Assembly (NCBI RefSeq): GCF_001552595.1
Contig: NZ_BCRM01000001.1
Span: 1-64,000 of the forward strand
Reading direction: 5' to 3'
Origin: Rhodococcus erythropolis NBRC 15567
GTDB lineage: Bacteria; Actinomycetota; Actinomycetes; Mycobacteriales; Mycobacteriaceae
DNA: 64,000 bases
In this document: in pieces, positions 34,255 to 42,898 of the stretch
Position numbering within the stretch: the stretch's first letter is position 1
Layout: the number at the start of each line of letters is the position of its first letter
Made by a program: the position numbers and the translations under genes
Notes under the pieces: model-generated
What the model saw: the letters and a program-made list of their open reading frames with translations, nothing else
Database searches by the model: none
Told to the model about the DNA's origin: nothing

Positions 34255-34889
34255 CCCGGGAGCGACGTCCGCCCGCCGGCCGATGCAAACCCCAACCATG
34301 TGTGGCGGTTACCCCACCAACACCACCCGACTTTCGGGGCGTTGCGGTTGTCTTTGCCGTCCCGGCCGGTTCCGTTGCTGATCCACACAGCCGGGGTTCT
34401 GGTGTCGAAAGTTCCGTCAGGCTTACGCAATCGGGAGCCGATGGTCATGAAGCACTTTCCGCGTTCGAGGACGTCGGGGCGCTGCAACAGCCAGTGAATG
34501 CCTTCGGTGAGGGTCAGCGGCGTACGGTCGGCATCGACGATCGCGGGAAGCGCTTCGTCCGGGCTCCAATTGGCCAGGTGATCCCCGCGGTCGACTTCGC
34601 CGAGCAGATACATCGCGGTATCAGGCAACGCGGCCGGCTCGGTAGGAGCGAACAGATCGACGTCGGCCATGTCGACGACAATGAAGCCCCGCTTGTTCTT
34701 GTGCTCGAGCAGGGGAGTCAAAATGGAAGCTGGAGCGAGTTTTTCGTGCACGGTAAGCAGTCCAGCCTCACCTTTTCCGGCTGCGGCGGCTGCCCTGACG
34801 TCGCCGGCAGAAAGCCCGGCCATCTCGTGTACCCCGAGTTCGATCAATCGCTCGGACTGCTGATCGATGGGCGGGAGGTCGAAGTGCAT
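34251..34889 (-). CDS. DUF5701-like protein
   Basis: 212 residues from ATG 34889. Actinobacterial protein of unknown function, fitting DUF5701: a start such as QQSERLIELGVHEMAGLSAGDVRA, the middle TEGIHWLLQRPDVL and a C-terminal WWGNRHTWLGFASAGGRTSLPG. Several conserved aromatic residues cluster at the C-terminus. It is the last gene of the four-gene operon that begins at 36226, ten bases after the TetR stop. Confidence 0.65.
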   Translation of the reverse strand: MHFDLPPIDQQSERLIELGVHEMAGLSAGDVRAAAAAGKGEAGLLTVHEKLAPASILTPLLEHKNKRGFIVVDMADVDLFAPTEPAALPDTAMYLLGEVDRGDHLANWSPDEALPAIVDADRTPLTLTEGIHWLLQRPDVLERGKCFMTIGSRLRKPDGTFDTRTPAVWISNGTGRDGKDNRNAPKVGWCWWGNRHTWLGFASAGGRTSLPG

Positions 34890-34899
34890 ACCTGCGATC

Positions 34900-35544
34900 C
34901 TACCGATCGTGAGCAGGCCGAGCGGTGGGATCGGCGGTGAGGGAAGTCGGCCACGAGACGCCCAATGCGCGCATGATGAACGGGACGGTGGTCGCCACGA
35001 CAGTGTCCACTCGGTCGCCGGCCATGAGCATCGGGCGACGGCTTTCCACGCAGGCGAGGATGAGTTGCGCGGACGCGGCAGCATCGGAATCGACAAAGAC
35101 GCCGGCGTCGACACCTTCCTGGACGAGCTGTTCTACCAGAACCGACAGCGGGACAATATGTTCGAGGAAACTTTCGCGATCCTGCGCGGACAGCAATTCG
35201 ACCAACGCGATTCCCGTGAATCGCTGCAGTGAGAACTCGACGAGCGTCAGTTTGACGAGGATTTCGATTCGGTCGACAGGATTCTCGCGATCCGCGAGTT
35301 CACGCTCGGCCAGGAGCAGGAATCTGTCCATCTCCCGGGTGGACCAGGCAAGCAGTAACGCAGATTTGTCGGGGAAGTAGTTGTACACCGCTGTCCGTGA
35401 GACACCGGCTGCCTGGGCCACAGTCTGCAGCTTCACGTTTTGCCAGCCCTGCTCGTGAAGTTCGCGAATGAACGCGTCCAACATGGCTTCTCGGGTCGCG
35501 ATCTTGTGTTCTGCGGTTGTTGCGCCACCGGTCAGCTTCGGCAT
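34900..35544 (-). CDS. TetR-family regulator, third gene of its own operon
   Basis: 214 residues. HTH QTVAQAAGVSRTAVYNYFPDKSALLLAW at about residues 40-68. AGGAGG seven bases before the ATG. The start overlaps the 87-residue gene by 13 bp. Because it sits inside the operon whose promoter holds the 24-bp palindrome at 36240-36263, autorepression of the whole operon is the simplest model. Confidence 0.88.
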   Translation of the reverse strand: MPKLTGGATTAEHKIATREAMLDAFIRELHEQGWQNVKLQTVAQAAGVSRTAVYNYFPDKSALLLAWSTREMDRFLLLAERELADRENPVDRIEILVKLTLVEFSLQRFTGIALVELLSAQDRESFLEHIVPLSVLVEQLVQEGVDAGVFVDSDAAASAQLILACVESRRPMLMAGDRVDTVVATTVPFIMRALGVSWPTSLTADPTARPAHDR

Positions 35545-35795
35545 GGTCGATCCTCCTGTGTCTGATTCATGGTCACGGGGAGGTCGAACAGATCCGCAAC
35601 AAGGCGTGGATCACCCTGCCACATCGAGACGGGTACAAGCATCATCTGCTGCGCGATCGAGCGTACGGATCGGCAGACTTCCTGCGCTTCGGCGGCGGTG
35701 AGCGTCGTGCGTTTGCGCAACCGCTCCATCTCCGCGGCAGTCAGATCGGTGATCCATTCTTCGGCCGCAAGCGAGAGGGGTGAATCCGGTGTCAC
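35532..35795 (-). CDS. Small hypothetical protein in TetR operon
   Basis: 87 residues from a GTG at 35795 overlapping the membrane-protein stop as GTGA. Acidic and probably helical: SLAAEEWITDLTAAEMERLRKRTTLTAAEAQEV then SIAQQMMLVPVSMWQGDPRLVADLF. No family recognised. A longer reading frame extends upstream but only as an out-of-frame shadow of the membrane protein. Overlaps at both ends argue it is truly expressed. Confidence 0.6.
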   Translation of the reverse strand: MTPDSPLSLAAEEWITDLTAAEMERLRKRTTLTAAEAQEVCRSVRSIAQQMMLVPVSMWQGDPRLVADLFDLPVTMNQTQEDRPCRS

Positions 35796-36226
35796 GGCCG
35801 ATCCAACTCGGCACTGGAGAACCTCGAAGTCATCACGGACAGCATGATGACGGCGACGACCGAAACGGCGTGTGCCGCCGCCAGCCAGAGCGACTCGGGT
35901 GCATGTTTGTGGAGGGTCGGCGCCATCAGCATGGCCATGAGGAGGGCGAGACCCGACAACATCGCGGGGCCGTTGGGTCGGCCGACAAGCAGGCTGACCA
36001 GGAGAACGAGCGCGACAACGCTGCAGGCCACGTCTACAGGCGGGTACGTGGTCGGGACGATTCCGTGGACGGTGTCGGTTAGGTTCAGCCCGATCGACAC
36101 CAATTGTGCGAGGCCTGTCGCGCCGGCCAGCCAGGCCGTCCACCGCAGTCCGTGAAGACCGGCTTTCCGCACCACGGTCAGAGGCTCCTCCGAAGATCCC
36201 CATGCTGCGGACGTCGGTGTTGTCAC
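35792..36226 (-). CDS. Four-helix membrane protein, first gene of TetR operon
   Basis: 144 residues from a GTG at 36226 with AGGAGAAGG upstream. Four hydrophobic segments (roughly residues 28-50, 62-82, 88-104, 113-132) around short polar loops; resembles DUF6220-type or DoxX-like small membrane proteins but I cannot assign a family. It heads an operon with the 87-residue protein, TetR and DUF5701 genes. The promoter region holds a 24-bp palindrome. Confidence 0.6.
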   Translation of the reverse strand: MTTPTSAAWGSSEEPLTVVRKAGLHGLRWTAWLAGATGLAQLVSIGLNLTDTVHGIVPTTYPPVDVACSVVALVLLVSLLVGRPNGPAMLSGLALLMAMLMAPTLHKHAPESLWLAAAHAVSVVAVIMLSVMTSRFSSAELDRP

Positions 36227-36239
36227 GGGCCTTCTCCTT

Positions 36240-36263
36240 TTTATGACGAGGTGTCGTCATAAA
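36240..36263. promoter_or_regulatory. Strong operator of the TetR operon
   Basis: TTTATGACGA (36240-36249) and TCGTCATAAA (36254-36263) are perfect 10-bp arms over a 4-bp centre. It lies 14 bp upstream of the first start codon. It is one of the longest perfect palindromes in the window. Confidence 0.8.
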
Positions 36264-36380
36264 GTATCAGCGCTGGAAAAGTGGGTTTCCGAGGGTAGGT
36301 AATTGGCTAGTCCTGAGGAGACAGACACGGCAATATCAACAGTTGAATATCCGACGAGGCGAACTGCGGGAGGTGGCTCG

Positions 36381-37709
36381 ATGACGACCCCTGTCCGCAC
36401 GGATCGGCCCTCGTCGAAACAGAGTTGGTTGGCGCGCGCGGCATTTGCGGCGCTGGTTCTTGCCGTCGTGGTGCTCCTGATTTTCGCCGGACTGAAAACC
36501 TTGACCATGCTGATCCTGGGGATCGGTGGGGTGGTCGTGTGCGTCGTAGCGGTGTACTGGTTTCTGACCACCCGCGGATTCCTCCGCTGGATCTCGTTGG
36601 CTGTGGCGGTTCTGACGCCGATCGTGGTGCTCGCCTTCCTGATCCGAGAACGCCTCTTGTGGGTGGTGCTGCTCTCGATCGGATTGTTCGTCATAGCCGG
36701 TATCTGCGCCCGCGCCGCTTTGGAGGGGGAGGAGAAGGAACTGCCGGTGGTCGAGCGACCGGCGCCGCCGCCCGCCAAACCGTTCTTCGTGATGAATCCG
36801 AACTCCGGCGGTGGCAAGGTCGAGAAGTTCGACTTGAAACGCAAGGCCGAGGAACGAGGGGCCACGGTCGCACTACTCGAGGGGCCGGAGAAGATCGACG
36901 TGACGGCCTTGGCCAGGCAGGCGGTCGCGGACGGCGCCGACCTACTCGGTGTTGCCGGTGGCGACGGAACTCAGGCGTTGGTTGCCGCTGTCGCGGCCGA
37001 ACACGACCTGCCCTTCCTCGTCGTCAGCGCCGGGACGCGCAATCACTTCGCCGCGGATCTGGGTCTCGACCTCGACGATCCGTCACGGTGCCTCGACGCG
37101 CTTGTCGACGGCGTCGAGGTGACGGTGGATCTGGGTAATGTCGGCGGTCGAACCTTCGTCAACAACGCATCGTTCGGGGCATACGCCGAAGTTGTCCAGA
37201 GTCCGGAGTACCGCGACGCCAAGACCAGCACCTTCCTGCAGAAACTCCCGGATCTGCTCGCCGGACGTGCCGGAGCGGTGCTGACCGCGCGCTCCCCGAG
37301 CGTGTCCGCGGTGGGTCCACAGGCGGTTCTGGTCAGCAACGGACCGTACGAGATGAACGACTTGGCGGGGCTCGGTCATCGCCCGCGATTGGACCGGGGC
37401 ACTCTCGGGATCGTGGCGATCTCCGTCGGCAGCGCCCGTCAGGCCGTCGGGTTACTCCATCGGGCGCATCAACGAGGCCTGGCTCAGGGCACCGGATTCG
37501 AGGTGATCATCGACGCCGACACCGACGAGATTCCGGTCGGCGTCGACGGTGAGGCTCTGGTGATGCCGACTCCCGTCAGGTGCACGGTCAGCCCGCAGGC
37601 ACTGAGAGTCAGAGTCCCCCGAGACCGTCCGGGCGTCCGTAGGCCCAGGCATGCCTGGGATCTGGTCCGATTGCGAGAGTTGGCTAAGTTCACGAAATCC
37701 GGCGCATGA
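36381..37709 (+). CDS. Membrane-anchored diacylglycerol-kinase family protein
   Basis: 442 residues. Four membrane helices (residues 20-115) precede a DAGK/LCB-kinase catalytic domain with FVMNPNSGGGK, the nucleotide motif GVAGGDGTQALVA and SAGTRNHFAADLGLD. The family phosphorylates diacylglycerol, sphingosine or related lipids. ATG at 36381 has GGGAGG; a TTG at 36303 has no support. The membrane part is unusual, most homologues being soluble. Substrate unknown. Confidence 0.85.
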   Translation: MTTPVRTDRPSSKQSWLARAAFAALVLAVVVLLIFAGLKTLTMLILGIGGVVVCVVAVYWFLTTRGFLRWISLAVAVLTPIVVLAFLIRERLLWVVLLSIGLFVIAGICARAALEGEEKELPVVERPAPPPAKPFFVMNPNSGGGKVEKFDLKRKAEERGATVALLEGPEKIDVTALARQAVADGADLLGVAGGDGTQALVAAVAAEHDLPFLVVSAGTRNHFAADLGLDLDDPSRCLDALVDGVEVTVDLGNVGGRTFVNNASFGAYAEVVQSPEYRDAKTSTFLQKLPDLLAGRAGAVLTARSPSVSAVGPQAVLVSNGPYEMNDLAGLGHRPRLDRGTLGIVAISVGSARQAVGLLHRAHQRGLAQGTGFEVIIDADTDEIPVGVDGEALVMPTPVRCTVSPQALRVRVPRDRPGVRRPRHAWDLVRLRELAKFTKSGA

Positions 37710-37821
37710 CCTGGCGATAGCCTTGCATGACTGCCAGCAGAGTGAATCCGGCAAACATGTCCGTTTTGCACCGGATGCTGGCAGCATTGAGGGCCGGTAC
37801 GGATCCTCGAGGAGCAATCGA

Positions 37822-39396
37822 ATGACGATCACACCCAGCGAAGCGCCGGTAGTCGAGACAACGTACGGGCCGGTTCGTGGATCCACGGAAGGTGCGGTAT
37901 CGAGTTGGAAGGGGATCCGCTACGCGGCACCTCCGGTCGGGTCGTTGCGTTTCCGCGCACCCGTTCCGCCACAGCCGTGGACCGAGATTCAAGACGCAAC
38001 AGAATTCGGTCCGTGTGAACCGCAAAGTCGACTTGCGATGATCCCGCTCGGTGAGAACGTTCCGATGGATGAAGACTGCCTGTTTCTCAACGTATGGGCG
38101 CCGGGCCCCGTCGGCTCTGATGCGCCGGGTAAACCGGTCATGGTCTGGATTCACGGCGGTGCGTACTTTCGCGGAGCATCCAGCCAACCACTTTTCGACG
38201 CAACCACATTGGCTGAGAACGGTGACGTTGTCGTCGTCTCGATCAACTACCGCATCGGTGTGTTCGGCTTCGTCGATTTCTCGTCCTTCAACTCGGAAGA
38301 ACACACCTTCGAGCCCAATGTCGCTCTCCGCGACATGATTGCAGCGCTGCAATGGGTTCAAGGCAACATCGCGGCCTTCGGTGGTGATCCGAATCGGGTG
38401 ACGTTGTTCGGCGAGTCGGCAGGTGGCGGCGCTGTGACGACGCTGATGACCGTGCCGTCCGCCCGTGGCCTGTTTCATCGCGCTATCGCCGAGAGTTCCC
38501 CCGCCACTTCGGTGTACGGGAGTGAACGTGGCGAGATCGTCGCGAAGCTGTTTCTGGAGATCTTCAGCGGCGGTGGCGATCTGGGTCTATTGCGGTCCAC
38601 GTCTGCCGAAGACATGATCGGGCCGTCAGACGAACTGTTTGCTCGCGTCCCTCAGGAGACGCCCGGCACTTTGGCGTTCGCGCCGATCGTCGACGGTGAT
38701 CTGCTCCCTGATTACCCGGTGCGCGCGTTCCGTCACGGCAGTGCACACCCGATTCCGCTGATCATCGGAACCAACAAAGACGAATCTTCGCTCTTCCGGA
38801 TGATGAAATCGCCGTTGATGCCGATCGATCCCGTCGTGATCACGTCGATGTTCGCGGAGATCGCCGACGAGCACCCTGGGCTCGAGCTACCCGATCATTC
38901 TCAGATCGAAGGTGCGTATTCGGGGCTGTCCAAGCTGGGCGCTGGTCTCGGGCTGACCCGTGACTTCGGATTTCGTTTGCCCACGCTGTGGATTGCCGAG
39001 GCGCACAGCAAGATTGCACCGACCTGGTTGTACCGATTCGACTACGCGCCGCCGATGCTCATGGCGTTGAAAATTGGTGCGACCCACGGGACCGAACTTG
39101 CCTACGTCTTCGGCAACATCAATCACGGAGCGCGGGACATCACCTACAAACTGGGCGGGCTGAGCACGGCGCGTCATGTATCGGAGCGTATGCAGGCGAG
39201 GTGGCTGGATTTCGCCAGAGCTGCAGGTGATTACGGCACCGGGGCCGATCGTGAACTGGGTGCGGACCCGGGATGGCCGACTTACGACACCGATACACGC
39301 TCGACACTGTTGATCGACAAGCACGATACCGTCGTCGCTGATCTGGATTGCGAAATCCGGGAGGCGTGGGGTGACACGGTGATTGCATTCACCTGA
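37822..39396 (+). CDS. Type-B carboxylesterase (COesterase family)
   Basis: 524 residues. Motifs EDCLFLNVWAP, HGGAYFRGAS and nucleophile elbow FGESAGGGAV mark the type-B carboxylesterase fold; a late THGTELAYVFGN supplies the His. No signal peptide seen, so cytosolic. Family members cleave carboxyl esters, including p-nitrobenzyl- and carbamate-type. GAGGAG precedes the ATG. Convergent with the SARP regulator gene, ending 10 bp before it. Confidence 0.9.
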   Translation: MTITPSEAPVVETTYGPVRGSTEGAVSSWKGIRYAAPPVGSLRFRAPVPPQPWTEIQDATEFGPCEPQSRLAMIPLGENVPMDEDCLFLNVWAPGPVGSDAPGKPVMVWIHGGAYFRGASSQPLFDATTLAENGDVVVVSINYRIGVFGFVDFSSFNSEEHTFEPNVALRDMIAALQWVQGNIAAFGGDPNRVTLFGESAGGGAVTTLMTVPSARGLFHRAIAESSPATSVYGSERGEIVAKLFLEIFSGGGDLGLLRSTSAEDMIGPSDELFARVPQETPGTLAFAPIVDGDLLPDYPVRAFRHGSAHPIPLIIGTNKDESSLFRMMKSPLMPIDPVVITSMFAEIADEHPGLELPDHSQIEGAYSGLSKLGAGLGLTRDFGFRLPTLWIAEAHSKIAPTWLYRFDYAPPMLMALKIGATHGTELAYVFGNINHGARDITYKLGGLSTARHVSERMQARWLDFARAAGDYGTGADRELGADPGWPTYDTDTRSTLLIDKHDTVVADLDCEIREAWGDTVIAFT

Positions 39397-39406
39397 TGGT
39401 TCCGGT

Positions 39407-41347
39407 CTACTGCAGTGTGGCGAGATAGTGCGAGACGGGTCCCGCTGTGAGCATTCCGCTTCCGGCGCCGGCAATTTCGGCGGCGGCAGGTAAGAGCGCC
39501 GCTCGAGCACGCTCCTTGACTCGACTGTCGCCGACTGCAGTGGCCGCCGCGGCAGTCAGGCACCACAGTGCTTCGGAGAGTAGGTCTTTGGGCGGGTCCG
39601 GCAATGCCTCGACGGCCTTCGCTGCTTCGTTCGCCTGCCCCTGTGCGATGAGCAGGTGTGGCCGGGCCCAGGGTTCGTACGGGCCCCACTGCGTAGCCGG
39701 GTCGAAAATTGCCGGCAGTCCCCGCCACACGCGGAGGGCGAGAATTGCGAGAGGGAGTATGCCGTCCTCGAGACCCGGCATGCCGGAACCGGAAAGGTTC
39801 ACTGCCGCAGCTTCGTACAGCTTCTCGCAGTGCGCCGCTTCTGCGCCGGTGGTGGCCGTTCGCATAGCGCGAAACCAGGTGGTGAACACCGCTGCCAACG
39901 GCCGTTCGTGACGTCCGGCCAATCGATCAACTGTCTCGGCGTGTAGCTCGGCTGCGTCGAATTGCCCCAGTGCGCCGAGCGCTTGCATACGGATGAGATG
40001 GCCGAGAATCTCGAAGGTGGACAGTCCGTGTCGAGCGGAGAGGTCGACCAGTTCACGGCCGATGCCGTCGCGCTCGGAGGCCAGACCGGTAGTCCAGAAC
40101 GTCTGCATGAACAATCCGTTCAGAGCGAAAGCCAGGAGACCTGGATCGTCGAGAGCGCGACTGATCTGCACTGCAGCGCGGGCACATTCGAGCCCGCGCT
40201 GACCGGACAGTCCGCGCGATTCGAGTGCAATTGTCGCCAACAGTCTGGCCCGAGCGGGTTCGTTGCCGACCGGAAGTCGATCGAGGGTGCGCTGAGCGGC
40301 CGCGACGATCTGTGCAGCCTGCCGAGGATCGTCGGATCGTGTCCAGATTCCGGGCACGTCGTAGTTGCCGATGATCCGTGCGGTGAGTTCGACATCGTCC
40401 AATTGTTCAGCGGCACCGATGATTGTCAGTCGTTGGTTTCGGGCAGTCTCGAGTCCGCTTCCGCCCGTAACTGCCAAACTTCGGAGGAGGCCGACGGTTG
40501 ACTCCAATCTCGATTTCGATCCTGCCGCTACGGTCCGGTCGTACGCTGCCGAAACCTGAGTGAAGATCTGTTCTGCCGCTACAGGATCCAGGTGGTTTTC
40601 GCGGCGGAGAATGTCGGACTCGAGGTCGGTCAGTCGTGGCCCGGGGTCGATGCCCAACTCTTCGGCGAGTAGCTCGCGTGCGCGACGTAGGACTGCCAGA
40701 GCATCGCCTTGACGGTTGGACCGGTACAGCGCGAGAGCGAGTAGTCGCCAACCGTCCTCGCGCCAAGGGTGTTCCGTGACGTGGGCGTCCAGATCGGGAA
40801 TCGCTTCGGCAGTTCGCCCGAGATCGAGTTGCGCGGATGCGAAGCGTTCGACGGCAGTCAGACGCAGTTCCTCGAGGCGTGACCGCTCAGATCGAGCCCA
40901 CGGTTCTTCGGCGAACTCCGCGTAGGCCGGCCCTCTCCACAGTTGGAGCGCGGTTCGGAGCAGTTCGAGTGATTGCGCCGGCGTCGAATCGGCGGCTTCA
41001 CGTACCAGTCTTTCGAATTCCCAAGCGTCGACCGCGTCGGGTGCAGCACGAAAGGCGTAGCCAGGGCCTTCGGTGACAATGACTTTCGGCTTCGTTCGCG
41101 GGGCACGATCCGGTTCGAGCGCGCGCCTCAGTGCGGAAACGAACGTACGTATTGCACTGGTAGCCCCGGCCGGAGGATCGACCCAGAAGTCGTCGACAAT
41201 CACGTCCACCGGAACAACACGTCCTCGGGCAATTAGCAGACGAGCGAGAACCGCTCGGTGTCGCGGACCCTTCAGATCGATCAACCCTGACGAATCGTTC
41301 CACGCGACCACGGGTCCGAGAACTCCGAAAAATGTGTGGTCTCGCAT
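39407..41347 (-). CDS. SARP-type regulator (BTAD) with helical C-terminus
   Basis: 646 residues. An OmpR-like winged HTH (1-90, ARLLIARGRVVPVDVIVDDFW) precedes a BTAD domain (100-245, WREDGWRLLALALYRSNRQGDALAVLRRAR). The remaining 400 residues are TPR-like helices without a recognisable nucleotide-binding site, unlike AfsR-type proteins. SARPs activate secondary-metabolism or stress genes. It is divergent from the dehalogenase-like hydrolase at 41430 across 82 bp and may control it. Confidence 0.85.
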   Translation of the reverse strand: MRDHTFFGVLGPVVAWNDSSGLIDLKGPRHRAVLARLLIARGRVVPVDVIVDDFWVDPPAGATSAIRTFVSALRRALEPDRAPRTKPKVIVTEGPGYAFRAAPDAVDAWEFERLVREAADSTPAQSLELLRTALQLWRGPAYAEFAEEPWARSERSRLEELRLTAVERFASAQLDLGRTAEAIPDLDAHVTEHPWREDGWRLLALALYRSNRQGDALAVLRRARELLAEELGIDPGPRLTDLESDILRRENHLDPVAAEQIFTQVSAAYDRTVAAGSKSRLESTVGLLRSLAVTGGSGLETARNQRLTIIGAAEQLDDVELTARIIGNYDVPGIWTRSDDPRQAAQIVAAAQRTLDRLPVGNEPARARLLATIALESRGLSGQRGLECARAAVQISRALDDPGLLAFALNGLFMQTFWTTGLASERDGIGRELVDLSARHGLSTFEILGHLIRMQALGALGQFDAAELHAETVDRLAGRHERPLAAVFTTWFRAMRTATTGAEAAHCEKLYEAAAVNLSGSGMPGLEDGILPLAILALRVWRGLPAIFDPATQWGPYEPWARPHLLIAQGQANEAAKAVEALPDPPKDLLSEALWCLTAAAATAVGDSRVKERARAALLPAAAEIAGAGSGMLTAGPVSHYLATLQ

Positions 41348-41429
41348 TTCCCCACGCTATCGCGCTCATCGAATGCTCATCGACTGCGGCGAAGCTGATT
41401 GCCATCACCCCGACAAACGAGAGCGACCG

Positions 41430-42308
41430 ATGACGATCACCATTCCAGGCTTCGACTATCAGCAGATTTCCACAACAGACGGGGTGCGGCTCAACGTCGC
41501 GGTCGGCGGAAACGGAACACCACTCGTCCTTCTTCACGGTTTCCCCCAGACACACCTCATGTGGCGTCACGTCGCCACTGCGTTGGCGTCGGATCACACC
41601 GTCATCTGCCCGGATCTCCGCGGATACGGAGCCAGCGACAAACCGGTCGAGGAAAACCCGGACACCTACTCCAAAAGAACAATGGCTGCCGACATTGTCG
41701 AGGTGGCGAAGAAGCTGGGACACGAGAAGTTCGCCCTCGTCGGCCACGATCGTGGTGCGCTGGTTGCCGTCAGAGCTGGGCTGGACCACCCGGATGTGAT
41801 CACACAGCTCGGTTCGCTGGACGTGCTCCCGACCTTGGATATGTGGGACATCCTGCACGGATCGAATGCTGCTGTGGCATTCCATCTCTATCTCATGGCT
41901 CAGCCACCTGGTCTTCCCGAGCAGATGATCAGCGCCAGCGCCGACGTGTTCTTCGAGCACTTTCTCGACGTGTGGACGCAGAACCGCGAAGCGATTCCGG
42001 TAGACGTGCGGGCGGAATACCTGCGCGCCTCACGGGAGGCGGTGCCGTCGATCGTTGCCGATTACCGGGCGTCGGCAGGCATCGACGTCGAACACGATCA
42101 GGCCGATCGCGATGCTGGCAACCAACTGCACATGCCGGTCACGGTCATTCAGCAGGACTGGGGTTCGATGCTCGGCTACGACGCCGAGGCCCTGTGGAAA
42201 GCGTGGGCGCCCGATCTCGAGCACCGCACGCTGTCCGCAGGTCACTTCATGGCGGAAGAGGCGCCTGCCGAAGTGGTCGAGGCGATCCGGACCCTACTCG
42301 AGAGGTAG
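41430..42308 (+). CDS. Haloacid-dehalogenase-like alpha/beta hydrolase (FAcD/DhlA type)
   Basis: 292 residues. HGFPQTHLMW, PDLRGYGASDKP and GHDRGALVA near residue 105 are hallmarks of the fluoroacetate dehalogenase/epoxide hydrolase branch, with Asp107 as nucleophile, Asp131 and a late GHFMAEE His272. The position I would equate with the halide-binding Trp of fluoroacetate dehalogenase appears to be Leu after His152, so defluorination is not assured. ATG at 41430. Its neighbour is a divergent SARP regulator. Confidence 0.82.
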   Translation: MTITIPGFDYQQISTTDGVRLNVAVGGNGTPLVLLHGFPQTHLMWRHVATALASDHTVICPDLRGYGASDKPVEENPDTYSKRTMAADIVEVAKKLGHEKFALVGHDRGALVAVRAGLDHPDVITQLGSLDVLPTLDMWDILHGSNAAVAFHLYLMAQPPGLPEQMISASADVFFEHFLDVWTQNREAIPVDVRAEYLRASREAVPSIVADYRASAGIDVEHDQADRDAGNQLHMPVTVIQQDWGSMLGYDAEALWKAWAPDLEHRTLSAGHFMAEEAPAEVVEAIRTLLER

Positions 42309-42379
42309 TTTTGACGCTTCTCGGCTGTCGAGGTACTGGCGAGCGCATCACGTGCGTCGCGAATGGACGAGGGGGATCG

Positions 42380-42865
42380 ATGGGTTTCTCGCTGCACTTC
42401 ATGCGTATGACGAAGGACGTGCAACTCGATGTTGATCGGGCGGCGGTCGCCGCTTTCCTCGATCAGCACGGGCTGCGCGTGGTCGAGAGCCCGTACGGAG
42501 GCGAGATCGTCGACCGTGACGACAGGGCATTGACGATCGACGGGGCCTTCTCCGACCTTCATCTCGACTCGCTCGAGCAGAGCGATCCACTCAGTGGTGG
42601 AATCTTCCACGCGACGCTGTCGCCTGCCGAGTGCGCGTTCGTCTACGACCTCTGCGCGGCCGCTGGGTTCCTGATCGTCAACCCTCAGGGTGACCCGACG
42701 TTTCTCGTTCCCCAGCGCAATCACGAGCCCGACGACGTTTCCGAGTTGGAGGACGTCGTCTGGGTCGAAAGCGCCGAGGAACTGGCGCGGGCGCTCACCG
42801 GTGGTTTCCAAGCGTTCCGTGAGTTTCGGGACCGCGTGACAGGACGAGCCGCCGGTGCCGAATGA
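42380..42865 (+). CDS. Hypothetical protein, 161 residues
   Basis: ATG at 42380 with GGGGGAT just before it. The chain begins MGFSLHFMRMTKDVQLDVDRAAVAAFLDQHGL and ends with a helical stretch VWVESAEELARALTGGFQAFREFRDRV. No catalytic motif or family recognised; globular and acidic. A frame extending upstream is antisense/out-of-frame of the hydrolase. It follows the hydrolase after 71 bp. Confidence 0.55.
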   Translation: MGFSLHFMRMTKDVQLDVDRAAVAAFLDQHGLRVVESPYGGEIVDRDDRALTIDGAFSDLHLDSLEQSDPLSGGIFHATLSPAECAFVYDLCAAAGFLIVNPQGDPTFLVPQRNHEPDDVSELEDVVWVESAEELARALTGGFQAFREFRDRVTGRAAGAE

Positions 42866-42898
42866 TCGGGGCCCCGTCGGGTTGACGAAGGTCGGGTT

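Noticed and set aside
36079-36098. GGTTAGGTTCAGCCCG resembling an iron box
   Set aside because: It lies within the coding part of the membrane protein, matches only one half site and fronts no gene.
35796-36260. Upstream extension of the 87-residue protein
   Set aside because: It is out-of-frame with the four-helix membrane protein and rich in Arg; GTG 35795 with a GTGA overlap is the better start.
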